In this document: piece by piece, positions 7,947-15,605 of the stretch | How positions within the stretch are numbered: position 1 is the first letter of the stretch | Layout of the letters: each line of letters begins with the position of its first letter | Assembly (NCBI GenBank): GCA_031549665.1 | Contig: JAVBPJ010000003.1 | Span: forward strand, 62,001 to 126,000 | Reading direction: 5' to 3' | DNA from: Rikenella sp031549665 | GTDB taxonomy: Bacteria; Bacteroidota; Bacteroidia; Bacteroidales; Rikenellaceae | Length of the DNA stretch: 64,000 bases | The notes under the pieces: model-generated | Database searches by the model: none | Told to the model about the DNA's origin: nothing | The model's input: the letters and a program-made list of their open reading frames with translations, nothing else | Position numbers and translations under genes: made by a program

Positions 7947-8417
7947 TTATGCGTTGATTTTTACGATGATGTTGGCGTTCTCGTAGCCTGTTACCACCAC
8001 CGCGGTGCGGGGATCGATGTAGCTGTCGAGCGATTTGGCCTCGTAGACACGGCCTCCGATGTCGACTTTGCCCATCGGGGCGAGGCGCGTCAGGGTGGTG
8101 CCTACGGCTCCGACGGCGATCTGCTGGTCGATCTCAACCGGCTGCACCTGCGAGTCGATCTCGGTATGCAGGGCGAAGCGGTTCCAGGTACGGGGGCGTA
8201 GAAAGAGCAGGGTCAGCACGGTCAGCGCCACTGATACCGAACCCAGCACGATCCATCCGGTGGCCATGCCCAGTTCGACGAAGGCCCAGCTGACGGCTCC
8301 GACCAGGCAGCAAAACGCGCCGACGGCGGCCACGGTGATGCCGGGCAGCAGTACCAGTTCGGCCAAAAAAAGGATGAGCCCGAGCAAAACGAGCAGGATG
8401 ATCCAGGTGAGTGTCAT
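7947..8417 (-). CDS. NfeD-family membrane protein
   Basis: This 156-residue protein has two to three N-terminal transmembrane helices (about residues 5-24, 28-50, 55-75). A C-terminal beta-rich OB-fold domain follows (AVGAVGTTLTRLAPMGKVDIGG...YEAKSLDSYIDPRT...VVVTGYENANIIVK), which is the NfeD C-terminal domain. It is the short NfeD1b-type, without the ClpP-like protease module. NfeD proteins are partners of flotillins or stomatins, and the gene directly precedes floA. The 3-base spacing to the upstream gene implies translational coupling within the operon. Confidence 0.88.
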   Translation of the reverse strand: MTLTWIILLVLLGLILFLAELVLLPGITVAAVGAFCCLVGAVSWAFVELGMATGWIVLGSVSVALTVLTLLFLRPRTWNRFALHTEIDSQVQPVEIDQQIAVGAVGTTLTRLAPMGKVDIGGRVYEAKSLDSYIDPRTAVVVTGYENANIIVKINA

Positions 8418-8420
8418 GGG

Positions 8421-9962
8421 TTATGGGTTTGTGATGTTGATTTCGACGTTTTCCTTTTCCTGCATGGCGCGGCCCAGGGCTTCGGCCTCGGCTTTCGAGG
8501 AAAAAGTACCTACCGAGTAGATCACCCCCCGTTCCGAGGCGCGGCGGATGATGTTTTTCGAGGGGGCTTTTTCGGTGATCAGATCGCGCAGGGCCGAGGA
8601 AAGGCGTCCTTCGGGCGGAAGGATGTTCAGGGTGTATTCGCCCTCGGTTTTGGGTTTGGCGGCGGCCTGTTTGGTCTCCAGCGCCCGGGCGGTGTTGACG
8701 GCGGTGTATTTCCCATCGACCCATGCCATCACTGCGGGCGCTCTGAACCCGGCGCGCGCCATCTGTACCTGGGCGGCGATCGCCTCGGCGTAGGTGCGGA
8801 ATCCTCCGGCAAAGTAGCGGGTACGCCCTTCTGCGGTTTTTTGCTGCATCAGCGGGGTCATCTTTTTCAGCGGAGCCGAACTGGTCGGGGGATTGACGTA
8901 GGTGGTCAGCAGCACGCTGTAATAGATGCCTGTTTGGGGAATTTGGATGGTGGGAATTTCGCTCAGGGGGATATCCCGCGGGCCAACGGTGATGGGGGCG
9001 TATACGATCAGGTTGCGCACCGGAAAATCGATGTCGGAGTAGTCGGGTACCGGAGGTATTTGCTTGAGGCAGGCCCGGAGCGAGTCGGCGGCGGCCCGGA
9101 GTCCGAGTTCTTCGGCGATGAGCAGTTCGTAGTCGAGCGCCAGTTTTTTCTGAAGCGGAAAGGTCGATACCAGCGGCGCCAGCGAGCCTGCGTTCAGCCC
9201 TTCGGCGCGGCGCACTCCCCTGCTCTCCTGGTCGATCTGTTCGAGGCGCAGGCGGTCGACGTTCTCCAGTTTGTCGACCAGCCAGGGGTAGTTGTCGATT
9301 TTGTGCCGGTACAGGGTGAGCCACATCACTTCGATGTCGGCGTCCAGCGCTTCGATTTGTCCTTTGAGCCGGTCGCCCGCCTGTGCGATGCTGTCGATGC
9401 GCTCCTGGCTTGTGGCGCCGTCGTACTGTTGGCGAAGTTCGACCAGTTGCTTGTAGAGCGGCGCAATGGCTTCGCTGGATTGCTGCACCCGACGTTCGAT
9501 GCGGGGGGCGTATTGCAGCAGGGTGATCTCTTCGTCGGGAAAGTTGTCGCGGAATATCGGGTTCAGAAACAGGGTGCGGTACTGCGGCCGGTTGTCGTCG
9601 GGCGAGGCTTCTGCCCGGACTCCGGCGGGCTGGTTGAGTTGTTTGAGCAGGTAGTCCTGCTCGATGGCCGAAACCTGGGCGGTGATCTTTCCGCTTGCGC
9701 TGCGCAGGTCGTAAAGCTGCGATTCGAGCGCGACGATCTGTTTCGACAGGGTGCTTTTGTCGGTCGCCTCTTCGAACTGGCCCCGGATTTGGCCGATCAG
9801 CGAGCCGATGGAGTCTTGCCGTTGCTGCAATTGCCGCTGTTGCGCCAGCAGCTGCATGTAGGCGGCGTTCCCTTCCAGCCCCTCGATACGGGCCTGTTGG
9901 GCCTGCAGGGTGGCGGGAATCCCGCAAAAGAAAAGTAGCAGAAGGTATAGCCGTAAATTCAT
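8421..9962 (-). CDS. Secreted coiled-coil protein with SPOR-like repeats, unknown function
   Basis: The ATG at 9962 is preferred over an upstream TTG at 9971 and gives 513 residues with a signal peptide (about 1-22, ending LQAQQ). Residues about 25-100 form Gln/Ile/Leu-rich coiled coil. The middle is mostly helical, with no known motif. The last about 165 residues contain two segments that look like SPOR folds: YFAGGFRTYAEAIAAQV...GKYTAV and YSVGTFSSKAEAEALGRAM. SPOR domains bind denuded peptidoglycan, so a periplasmic wall-associated role is plausible. It lies between trkH and NfeD in the operon. No family name is offered. Confidence 0.75.
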   Translation of the reverse strand: MNLRLYLLLLFFCGIPATLQAQQARIEGLEGNAAYMQLLAQQRQLQQRQDSIGSLIGQIRGQFEEATDKSTLSKQIVALESQLYDLRSASGKITAQVSAIEQDYLLKQLNQPAGVRAEASPDDNRPQYRTLFLNPIFRDNFPDEEITLLQYAPRIERRVQQSSEAIAPLYKQLVELRQQYDGATSQERIDSIAQAGDRLKGQIEALDADIEVMWLTLYRHKIDNYPWLVDKLENVDRLRLEQIDQESRGVRRAEGLNAGSLAPLVSTFPLQKKLALDYELLIAEELGLRAAADSLRACLKQIPPVPDYSDIDFPVRNLIVYAPITVGPRDIPLSEIPTIQIPQTGIYYSVLLTTYVNPPTSSAPLKKMTPLMQQKTAEGRTRYFAGGFRTYAEAIAAQVQMARAGFRAPAVMAWVDGKYTAVNTARALETKQAAAKPKTEGEYTLNILPPEGRLSSALRDLITEKAPSKNIIRRASERGVIYSVGTFSSKAEAEALGRAMQEKENVEINITNP

Positions 9963-9981
9963 CGTTTTCAAAGATAGCGAT

Positions 9982-11427
9982 TTACTTCCAACTTCGCAGC
10001 ATAAAAAGGTGGATGAAACCGAAGAGTTCCAAACGTCCGAAAAGCATCAAAAAACTGAGCAACACTTTGGCTGCGGGCGAAAAGATGCTGAAGTTTTCGA
10101 GGTTGCTGAGCTTTCCGAACCCCGGGCCCACGTTGCTCAGGCACGAAATGGAGGCCGAAAAGCCGGTCATCAGGTCGACCCCCATGGCGGCCAGCAGCAC
10201 GGTTCCCGCCAGCGCGGTGGCCAGGAAGAAGAGGATCATCAGCATGGCGGCGTTCACCAGCGAGTCGTCCTGCGCTATGCCGTTCAACTTGATGCGTATG
10301 ATGGCGTTGGGGTGTTGCAGTTTGACGGCGCGGGCGCGGATGGCTTTCAGCAGCAGCAACACGCGGTCGACCTTGATCCCCCCGGTCGACGAACCGGCCA
10401 TGGCGCACTGGATCATGCAGTACATCAGCACAACGATGGCCAGGGGGGGCCACAGCGCGTTGTCGGCCGAGGCAAAACCGCTGGTGGTGGTGTACGACGC
10501 CACCTGGAAGAAACCGTACCGGAGCGCCTCGCCCGGGGTGTTGTAGTGGTGTTCGGACAGCAAACTCGCCGAAACGATCAGCGTGCAAACGGCCAGCGAA
10601 ATCAGGTAGAACCGCGCCACCTCCGAACGGAACAGGTTGTTGCGCCGCCCCTGCAGGGTGGCGTAGATCAGTCCCATGTGCATCCCCGACACGACCATGA
10701 AGGTGGCCACGACCATTTCGATGGCAAAGCTGTGGTAGTACATGATGCTGGCGTTGCGGATGCTGAAGCCGCCCGTGGCCACGGTCGAAAAAGCCGTGGT
10801 AACGGCGTCGAACCAGTGCATTCCGAACAGCATCAGGCAGCCGGTTTCAACCACCGTGATGCCGGTGTAGACCACCAGGATGATCCGCAACACTTTGCGG
10901 GTGTTGTAGTGAAAGTTGTCTTTGGCCAGCGTCGACATCTCGGCGCTCGTGAGGCTCATTTTGGAGCGACCCATCGACGGAAGGATCAACAGGGCGAAAA
11001 GCACCACCCCTACCCCGCCGATCCAGTGGGTCGAGGCGCGCCAGAAAAGCAGGCTCTTGGGTAGCGCTTCCACGTCGTCCAGAATGGTTCCTCCGGTGGT
11101 GGTGAAGCCCGAAACGCTTTCGAACCAGGAGTTGATCAGGTCGAACTCCCCGCCCCAAATCACGTAGGGTACCATGCCCAGCAGGCACGAGGCTCCCCAC
11201 GAGGTCAGCACAATGATGTAGCTCTCCTTGGTGGTGATCTGGTTTTGTTTCGGAACGAAGATCAGCGGAAACGAACCGATGATGGCGGTGATGATAAAGC
11301 TCAGCAACAGGGGATAGAATCCGGTGTCGAACCCGTCGGCCAGGGCGATCCCCGCCGAAATGAGCATGAAAAAGGCGTTCAGCAGGATAACCAGCCCCGT
11401 GTAGCGTATGACCAGTCCTCGGTTCAT
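9982..11427 (-). CDS. trkH: TrkH-type potassium uptake channel subunit
   Basis: This 481-residue protein is the pore subunit of Trk/Ktr-type potassium uptake. The four pore-loop selectivity filters can be read in order: SGFTTTGGT, VATGGFS, TTTSGFA and SNVGPGFG. Each is followed by a hydrophobic pair of helices. Length fits TrkH. The usual cytoplasmic NAD-binding partner TrkA is not adjacent. The ATG begins directly after the stop codon of the upstream HAMP-sensor gene (TAG immediately followed by ATG), so translation of the two is probably coupled. Gating partner and energy coupling cannot be told from here. Confidence 0.95.
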   Translation of the reverse strand: MNRGLVIRYTGLVILLNAFFMLISAGIALADGFDTGFYPLLLSFIITAIIGSFPLIFVPKQNQITTKESYIIVLTSWGASCLLGMVPYVIWGGEFDLINSWFESVSGFTTTGGTILDDVEALPKSLLFWRASTHWIGGVGVVLFALLILPSMGRSKMSLTSAEMSTLAKDNFHYNTRKVLRIILVVYTGITVVETGCLMLFGMHWFDAVTTAFSTVATGGFSIRNASIMYYHSFAIEMVVATFMVVSGMHMGLIYATLQGRRNNLFRSEVARFYLISLAVCTLIVSASLLSEHHYNTPGEALRYGFFQVASYTTTSGFASADNALWPPLAIVVLMYCMIQCAMAGSSTGGIKVDRVLLLLKAIRARAVKLQHPNAIIRIKLNGIAQDDSLVNAAMLMILFFLATALAGTVLLAAMGVDLMTGFSASISCLSNVGPGFGKLSNLENFSIFSPAAKVLLSFLMLFGRLELFGFIHLFMLRSWK

Positions 11428-12177
11428 CTACAATTGGCTTTTTTTCTTGTTGGTGGCGATCAGCTCGGCAATGTGGTCGCGCAGTTGCAGCAGTTCGTCC
11501 CGGGTGTGGATTTTGACTTCGAACGGAAGTTTCGAGAGGATATATCCCCGCAGCGACGAGGTGATTTGGAGGATGGGGCGAATGAAGTAGTTGTTGATCA
11601 TGAAGTAGAAGACCAACATGAGCAAAATGCCGGCGGCCAGCGAGATGATCCCCACCATCGACGCGCGGTAGGCGCTTTGTTCCAGCGCGGCGGTATGTTC
11701 AAAGCTCTGCTGCTGGATCTGCACCATGAACTCCTTGATGGCGTGGGTCAGGTTCGAGTAGGAGGTTTGGTACACCTCGGTGAACCACTCCACGTCGGTG
11801 CTGTCGGTAACCTGGTCCACAATGCTGTTGTAGTAGCGGGCCGCTTCGTGGATCGGGGTCAGTTCGGGCGAGTTGTGGAGCGATTGTTCGGCTGCGAAGT
11901 ACACCTGTTCGAATTCGGTGTTTCCGGCCTTTACCAACGAGTCGTAGAGCGCTCCCTGCTCGGCCGGGCCGGTGATGCGAAGCAGCAGCGCGGTATTTTG
12001 TTTTTGGGCCGCGTCGAGCATCTGTTTCGAAAGGTCGATGCTGCTGTGGCTGCGCGTGAGCAGGCTTTGGGTCGATCGGCTGAAACGGGCCAGTTCGAGC
12101 GAGGAGATCACCCCCGATAAAAAAAACAGGGCTCCGATGGCCCAAAAGCCGAGTTGTACCTTTCGTTTGATTCCCAT
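11428..12177 (-). CDS. Orphan membrane sensor: periplasmic helical bundle plus HAMP, no output domain
   Basis: This 249-residue protein has a first transmembrane helix (about residues 9-28) and a roughly 145-residue helical extracytoplasmic domain resembling the four-helix-bundle ligand domains of chemoreceptors. A second helix follows (about 174-194), then a HAMP-like segment (NNYFIRPILQITSSLRGYI...RDELLQLRDHIAELI). It ends there: no kinase, cyclase or methyl-accepting domain follows, and no frameshift is apparent. It abuts trkH with no gap. I infer that it may couple an extracytoplasmic signal to the channel, but this is not shown by sequence alone. Confidence 0.75.
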   Translation of the reverse strand: MGIKRKVQLGFWAIGALFFLSGVISSLELARFSRSTQSLLTRSHSSIDLSKQMLDAAQKQNTALLLRITGPAEQGALYDSLVKAGNTEFEQVYFAAEQSLHNSPELTPIHEAARYYNSIVDQVTDSTDVEWFTEVYQTSYSNLTHAIKEFMVQIQQQSFEHTAALEQSAYRASMVGIISLAAGILLMLVFYFMINNYFIRPILQITSSLRGYILSKLPFEVKIHTRDELLQLRDHIAELIATNKKKSQL

Positions 12178-12239
12178 GGCGGTTGTTTGAAATGGAGCGT
12201 AAAATTAGGGCTTTTCTCTGAATTTTGGACAGGGAACGA

Positions 12240-12722
12240 TCAAAACTCGCCTACCTCGAGGTCGAAAATACGCTCGCCGTCGATCGAGAAACGAACGGCC
12301 GTACGTATGCCCTGATAACCGAATCCGGCGGCTCCCGGATTGATGTGCAGCAAGTTATGGCGCGAATCGGGCATCACTTTCAGGATGTGGGAGTGGCCGC
12401 AAACAAAGAGCGCGGGCTGCAGGCTTTCGATGCGTTGCCGCGCCTCGGGCGAATAGTGGTCGGGGTAACCCCCTATGTGGGTCATCAGCACCGACACCCC
12501 CTCGCACTGGAAATGTTGAAAACGGGGATAGACCCGTCGCACCCATCCGTCGTCGATGTTGCCGTAGACGGCGGTCAGCGGACGGAACGCCGCGATCCGG
12601 TCGGCCAGGGCCAGCGAACCGATGTCGCCCGCGTGCCACAATTGATCGACCGGCTCGAAAAAGCGTTCGAGCGGAGCGTCGAAAGTGCCGTGGGTGTCGG
12701 AGAGCAGGCCAATACGGATCAT
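12240..12722 (-). CDS. YfcE/MJ0936-type phosphodiesterase
   Basis: The ATG at 12722 (MIRIGLLSDTHG) gives 160 residues, the usual size for small metallophosphoesterases of the YfcE family. Motifs in order are SDTHG, HAGDIG, GNIDD, MTHIGG and CGHSH, which supply the two-metal site. Homologues hydrolyse phosphodiesters such as bis-pNPP or 2',3'-cyclic nucleotides in vitro, and physiological substrates are mostly unknown. The upstream extension beginning MTIFALT was rejected because it runs over the -7 box at 12731-12738. It is transcribed divergently from rarA with only 44 bases between the two starts. Confidence 0.88.
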   Translation of the reverse strand: MIRIGLLSDTHGTFDAPLERFFEPVDQLWHAGDIGSLALADRIAAFRPLTAVYGNIDDGWVRRVYPRFQHFQCEGVSVLMTHIGGYPDHYSPEARQRIESLQPALFVCGHSHILKVMPDSRHNLLHINPGAAGFGYQGIRTAVRFSIDGERIFDLEVGEF

Positions 12723-12730
12723 AGTCAAGG

Positions 12731-12762
12731 CAAAGATAGTCATTAAATCTTTGCTACCTTTG
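12731..12762. promoter_or_regulatory. Divergent -7 boxes for the phosphoesterase gene and rarA
   Basis: TATCTTTG on the minus strand (12731-12738) and TACCTTTG on the plus strand (12755-12762) both fit TAnnTTTG. The first ends 8 bases before the ATG at 12722, and the second 4 bases before the ATG at 12767. Neither has a convincing TTTG at -33. Confidence 0.6.
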
Positions 12763-12766
12763 CGTT

Positions 12767-14050
12767 ATGACTCCCCTGCCGAGTAATATCCCGCTGGCCG
12801 AGCGGATGCGCCCCCGCAGCCTTGACCGCTACGTGGGCCAGAGCCATTTGGTGGGGCCTGACGGCGTGTTCCGCAAGTGGGTGGAAACGGGGGCAGTCCC
12901 CTCGTTTATCCTGTGGGGCCCGCCCGGGGTGGGAAAGACCACGCTGGCCAGGATCCTGGCCAATTCCCTTGATCGTAAATTCTTCACACTAAGCGCGATA
13001 AACGCCGGAGTTAAAGAAGTGCGCGAGGTGCTTGAGCAGGCCCGGTCGAGCCGTTTTTTCAACACGCCGCCGCCGCTGCTGTTCATCGACGAAATCCACC
13101 GTTTCAACAAAGCCCAGCAGGATTCGTTGCTGGGAGCGGTCGAACAGGGGGTGGTTACGCTCGTCGGAGCCACCACCGAAAACCCCTCGTTCGAGGTGAT
13201 CCGCCCGCTGCTTTCGCGCTGCCAGGTCTACATCCTGCAACCGTTGAGCGACGAGGAGCTGCTCGCCCTGTTGGAACAAACCCTCAAAGAGGACGCGGAG
13301 CTGAGCCAGCTCGACATCCAAGTGGAACAGACCGCCGCCCTGCTCTCTTTTGCCGGAGGCGACGCCCGCAAACTGCTCAACATCCTCGAAATCCTTTGCA
13401 GTACGTCGGCCGAGCCGATCCGGATCAACGACCAAACCGTAACCCGCTCGCTCCAGCAAAACATCGCCCGTTACGACAAGGGCGGCGAGGAGCATTACGA
13501 CGTTATTTCGGCCTTTATCAAAAGCCTTCGCGGGAGCGACCCTCACGCCGCCGTGTACTACCTGGCCCGGATGCTCGCCGGAGGCGAAGAGCCCCGCTTC
13601 ATCGCCCGCCGGATGCTGATTCTGGCCAGCGAAGACGTCGGCCTGGCCAATCCCAACGCCCTGCTTATGGCCGAGGCCTGCTTCAACGCCGTACACAACC
13701 TGGGAATGCCCGAAGCCCGCATCCCCCTTGCGCAAACGGCCATCTACCTGGCCACCTCGCCCAAAAGCAATTCGGCCTACATGGCCATCGGCAAGGCGAT
13801 GCGGCAGGTCGAGTCCGAGGGGTACCGTCCCGTGCCGCTCCACCTGCGCAACGCCCCCACCAAACTGATGAAAGAGGCGGGTTATGGCAGCGGGTACCAA
13901 TACGCCCACGACTATCAGGGGCATTTCGCCTCCCTGGAATTCATGCCCGAGGGACTCGAAGGAACCCGCTTTTGGGAACCCGCCGAAAACACCCGCGAAC
14001 AACAAACCGAGCAGTACATGCAAAGCCTTTGGAAGGAAAAGTACCGCTAA
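12767..14050 (+). CDS. rarA: Replication-associated recombination protein RarA (MgsA)
   Basis: This 427-residue AAA+ ATPase acts at stalled replication forks. The Walker A motif GPPGVGKTT lies at about residues 51-59, Walker B is LLFIDEIHRFN, sensor 1 is GATTENPSF, and sensor 2/lid elements include GGDARKLLNILE. The C-terminal tetramerisation region (ASEDVGLANPNALLMAEACF, YLATSPKSNSAY, GYGSGYQYAHDY) is complete, so the protein is full length. The gene starts 4 bases after a TACCTTTG box, which suggests a leaderless transcript. It is followed by kdsA 30 bases downstream. Confidence 0.96.
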   Translation: MTPLPSNIPLAERMRPRSLDRYVGQSHLVGPDGVFRKWVETGAVPSFILWGPPGVGKTTLARILANSLDRKFFTLSAINAGVKEVREVLEQARSSRFFNTPPPLLFIDEIHRFNKAQQDSLLGAVEQGVVTLVGATTENPSFEVIRPLLSRCQVYILQPLSDEELLALLEQTLKEDAELSQLDIQVEQTAALLSFAGGDARKLLNILEILCSTSAEPIRINDQTVTRSLQQNIARYDKGGEEHYDVISAFIKSLRGSDPHAAVYYLARMLAGGEEPRFIARRMLILASEDVGLANPNALLMAEACFNAVHNLGMPEARIPLAQTAIYLATSPKSNSAYMAIGKAMRQVESEGYRPVPLHLRNAPTKLMKEAGYGSGYQYAHDYQGHFASLEFMPEGLEGTRFWEPAENTREQQTEQYMQSLWKEKYR

Positions 14051-14080
14051 TCGCCAAATAAAACGTACATTTACCCCAAT

Positions 14081-14893
14081 ATGACAACCCCTCCCGAATT
14101 TCAACCCTTTGGCAACAACTTCTTTCTGCTGGCCGGCCCCTGCGTGGTCGAAAGCGAACAGGTGGTGATGCAGGTGGCCGAGCAGATGGTGCGCATGACC
14201 CGCCGGCTCGAAATACCCTATGTTTTCAAAGCCTCGTACCGCAAGGCCAACCGCAGCCGCAGCGACTCGTTCACCGGCATCGGCGACCGAAAAGCCCTCG
14301 AACTGCTGGCCCGGGTGCGCAGCGAGTTCGGCGTTCCGGTGGTAACCGATATCCACAACCCCGACGAAGCCGCCATGGCCGCCGAGTACGTCGACGTGTT
14401 GCAAATACCCGCCTTCCTGTGCCGGCAGAGCGACCTGCTCGAAGCGGCCGGAAAGACCGGCAAGTGGGTGAACATCAAAAAGGGACAGTTCCTGGCCCCC
14501 GAATCGATGGCCTTTGCGGCCCAAAAAGTGGTGGAAACGGGGAACAACAAAGTAATGCTCACCGACCGCGGGTCGACCTTCGGCTACTACGACCTGGTGG
14601 TCGACTACCGGGGCATCCCCCTCATGCAACAGAGCGGTTTTCCGGTCATTCTCGACATCACCCACTCGCTCCAGCAGCCCAATCAGTCGTGCGGCGTGAC
14701 AGGCGGTCAGCCCCACCTGATCGAAACCATCGCCCGGGCCGGCATCGCCGTCGGAGTCGACGGGCTGTTCATCGAAACCCATCCCAATCCCGCCGAAGCC
14801 AAGTCGGACGGAGCCAACATGTTGGCGCTCGACCGCATGGAGGCGATGCTCGAACGCCTCGTCGCCATCCGGCAAACCATTCAGCGTTTCTAA
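14081..14893 (+). CDS. kdsA: 3-deoxy-8-phosphooctulonate synthase
   Basis: This 270-residue cytoplasmic TIM-barrel enzyme condenses phosphoenolpyruvate with arabinose 5-phosphate to give KDO 8-phosphate, the first committed step to the KDO of lipid A-core. Diagnostic stretches include LAGPCVVES (PEP site), FKASYRKANRSRS, GVPVVTDIHNP, QIPAFLCRQ, VNIKKGQFLAP and DGLFIETHPNPAEAKSDG. Length equals that of other KdsA proteins. A TACATTTA box just upstream may give it a promoter independent of rarA. Two envelope-type genes follow closely downstream. Confidence 0.97.
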   Translation: MTTPPEFQPFGNNFFLLAGPCVVESEQVVMQVAEQMVRMTRRLEIPYVFKASYRKANRSRSDSFTGIGDRKALELLARVRSEFGVPVVTDIHNPDEAAMAAEYVDVLQIPAFLCRQSDLLEAAGKTGKWVNIKKGQFLAPESMAFAAQKVVETGNNKVMLTDRGSTFGYYDLVVDYRGIPLMQQSGFPVILDITHSLQQPNQSCGVTGGQPHLIETIARAGIAVGVDGLFIETHPNPAEAKSDGANMLALDRMEAMLERLVAIRQTIQRF

Positions 14894-14912
14894 CCCACCC
14901 CGCCCCTCCCCC

Positions 14913-15605
14913 ATGGAAGAAAATACCACGAGCCCCCGCCGCCCCGAGATTATCCAAACCCTCAAAAGCAAATCGGCGCTCAAACAGCAGATTTTCGATC
15001 AAACCGGCGAAATCTTCAGCGAACTCAAAGAGATACTCCAAGAGTACGCCGTTGAAGTGAACGAGGAACTGGAAGGCGAAGACCGCCGCATCCGCCTGGA
15101 ATACCGCGACCGCGGGAAGTTCGAAGCGCAGTTGCAACTGGCCGGCGACATCCTGATCTTCAGCATGCACAGCAACATCTTTCTGTTCGAACGCGACAAC
15201 ATCCTGTGGCAAAATTCGTACGTGAAGCAGAATCCGCAAAATGCCTACTGCGGGGTGATTAACGTCTACAACTTTCTCTCCGACTCGTTCCGCTACAACC
15301 GGCAAGCCGACGAGGGTTACCTGGTGGCCCGCCTGTTTATCAACCGCGAACGGCAATACCTGGTCGAGGGCAAGCGGCAGATCGCCTACCGCCACGACCG
15401 CTTCGGACAGGGAGCCATCGATACGGCGGCCCTGACCGACGTGATAGAGAGTACCATTGCCTATGCGCTCGATTTCGACCTGCTGGTTCCCCCGTACGAT
15501 GCGGTGAAAATCGTGAACGTCGAGCAGATGAATACCAAGATCGAAAATTCGAAACTGCAAACCGGCAAACGACTGGGCTACCAGTTTCGTTCCGACGATG
15601 TGTAG
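14913..15605 (+). CDS. Conserved protein of unknown function downstream of kdsA
   Basis: This 230-residue soluble protein has no signal peptide. The N-terminal 60 residues are helical (KSALKQQIFDQTGEIFSELKE). The rest is an alpha/beta region with DILIFSMHSNIFLFERDN and GVINVYNFLSDSFRYNRQ near 85-130 and a conserved-looking core LVARLFINRERQYLVEGKRQ near 140-160. I do not recognise a catalytic motif. It begins 20 bases after kdsA and overlaps the next gene by 8 bases, so it belongs to the same unit. Its role is open. Confidence 0.75.
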   Translation: MEENTTSPRRPEIIQTLKSKSALKQQIFDQTGEIFSELKEILQEYAVEVNEELEGEDRRIRLEYRDRGKFEAQLQLAGDILIFSMHSNIFLFERDNILWQNSYVKQNPQNAYCGVINVYNFLSDSFRYNRQADEGYLVARLFINRERQYLVEGKRQIAYRHDRFGQGAIDTAALTDVIESTIAYALDFDLLVPPYDAVKIVNVEQMNTKIENSKLQTGKRLGYQFRSDDV

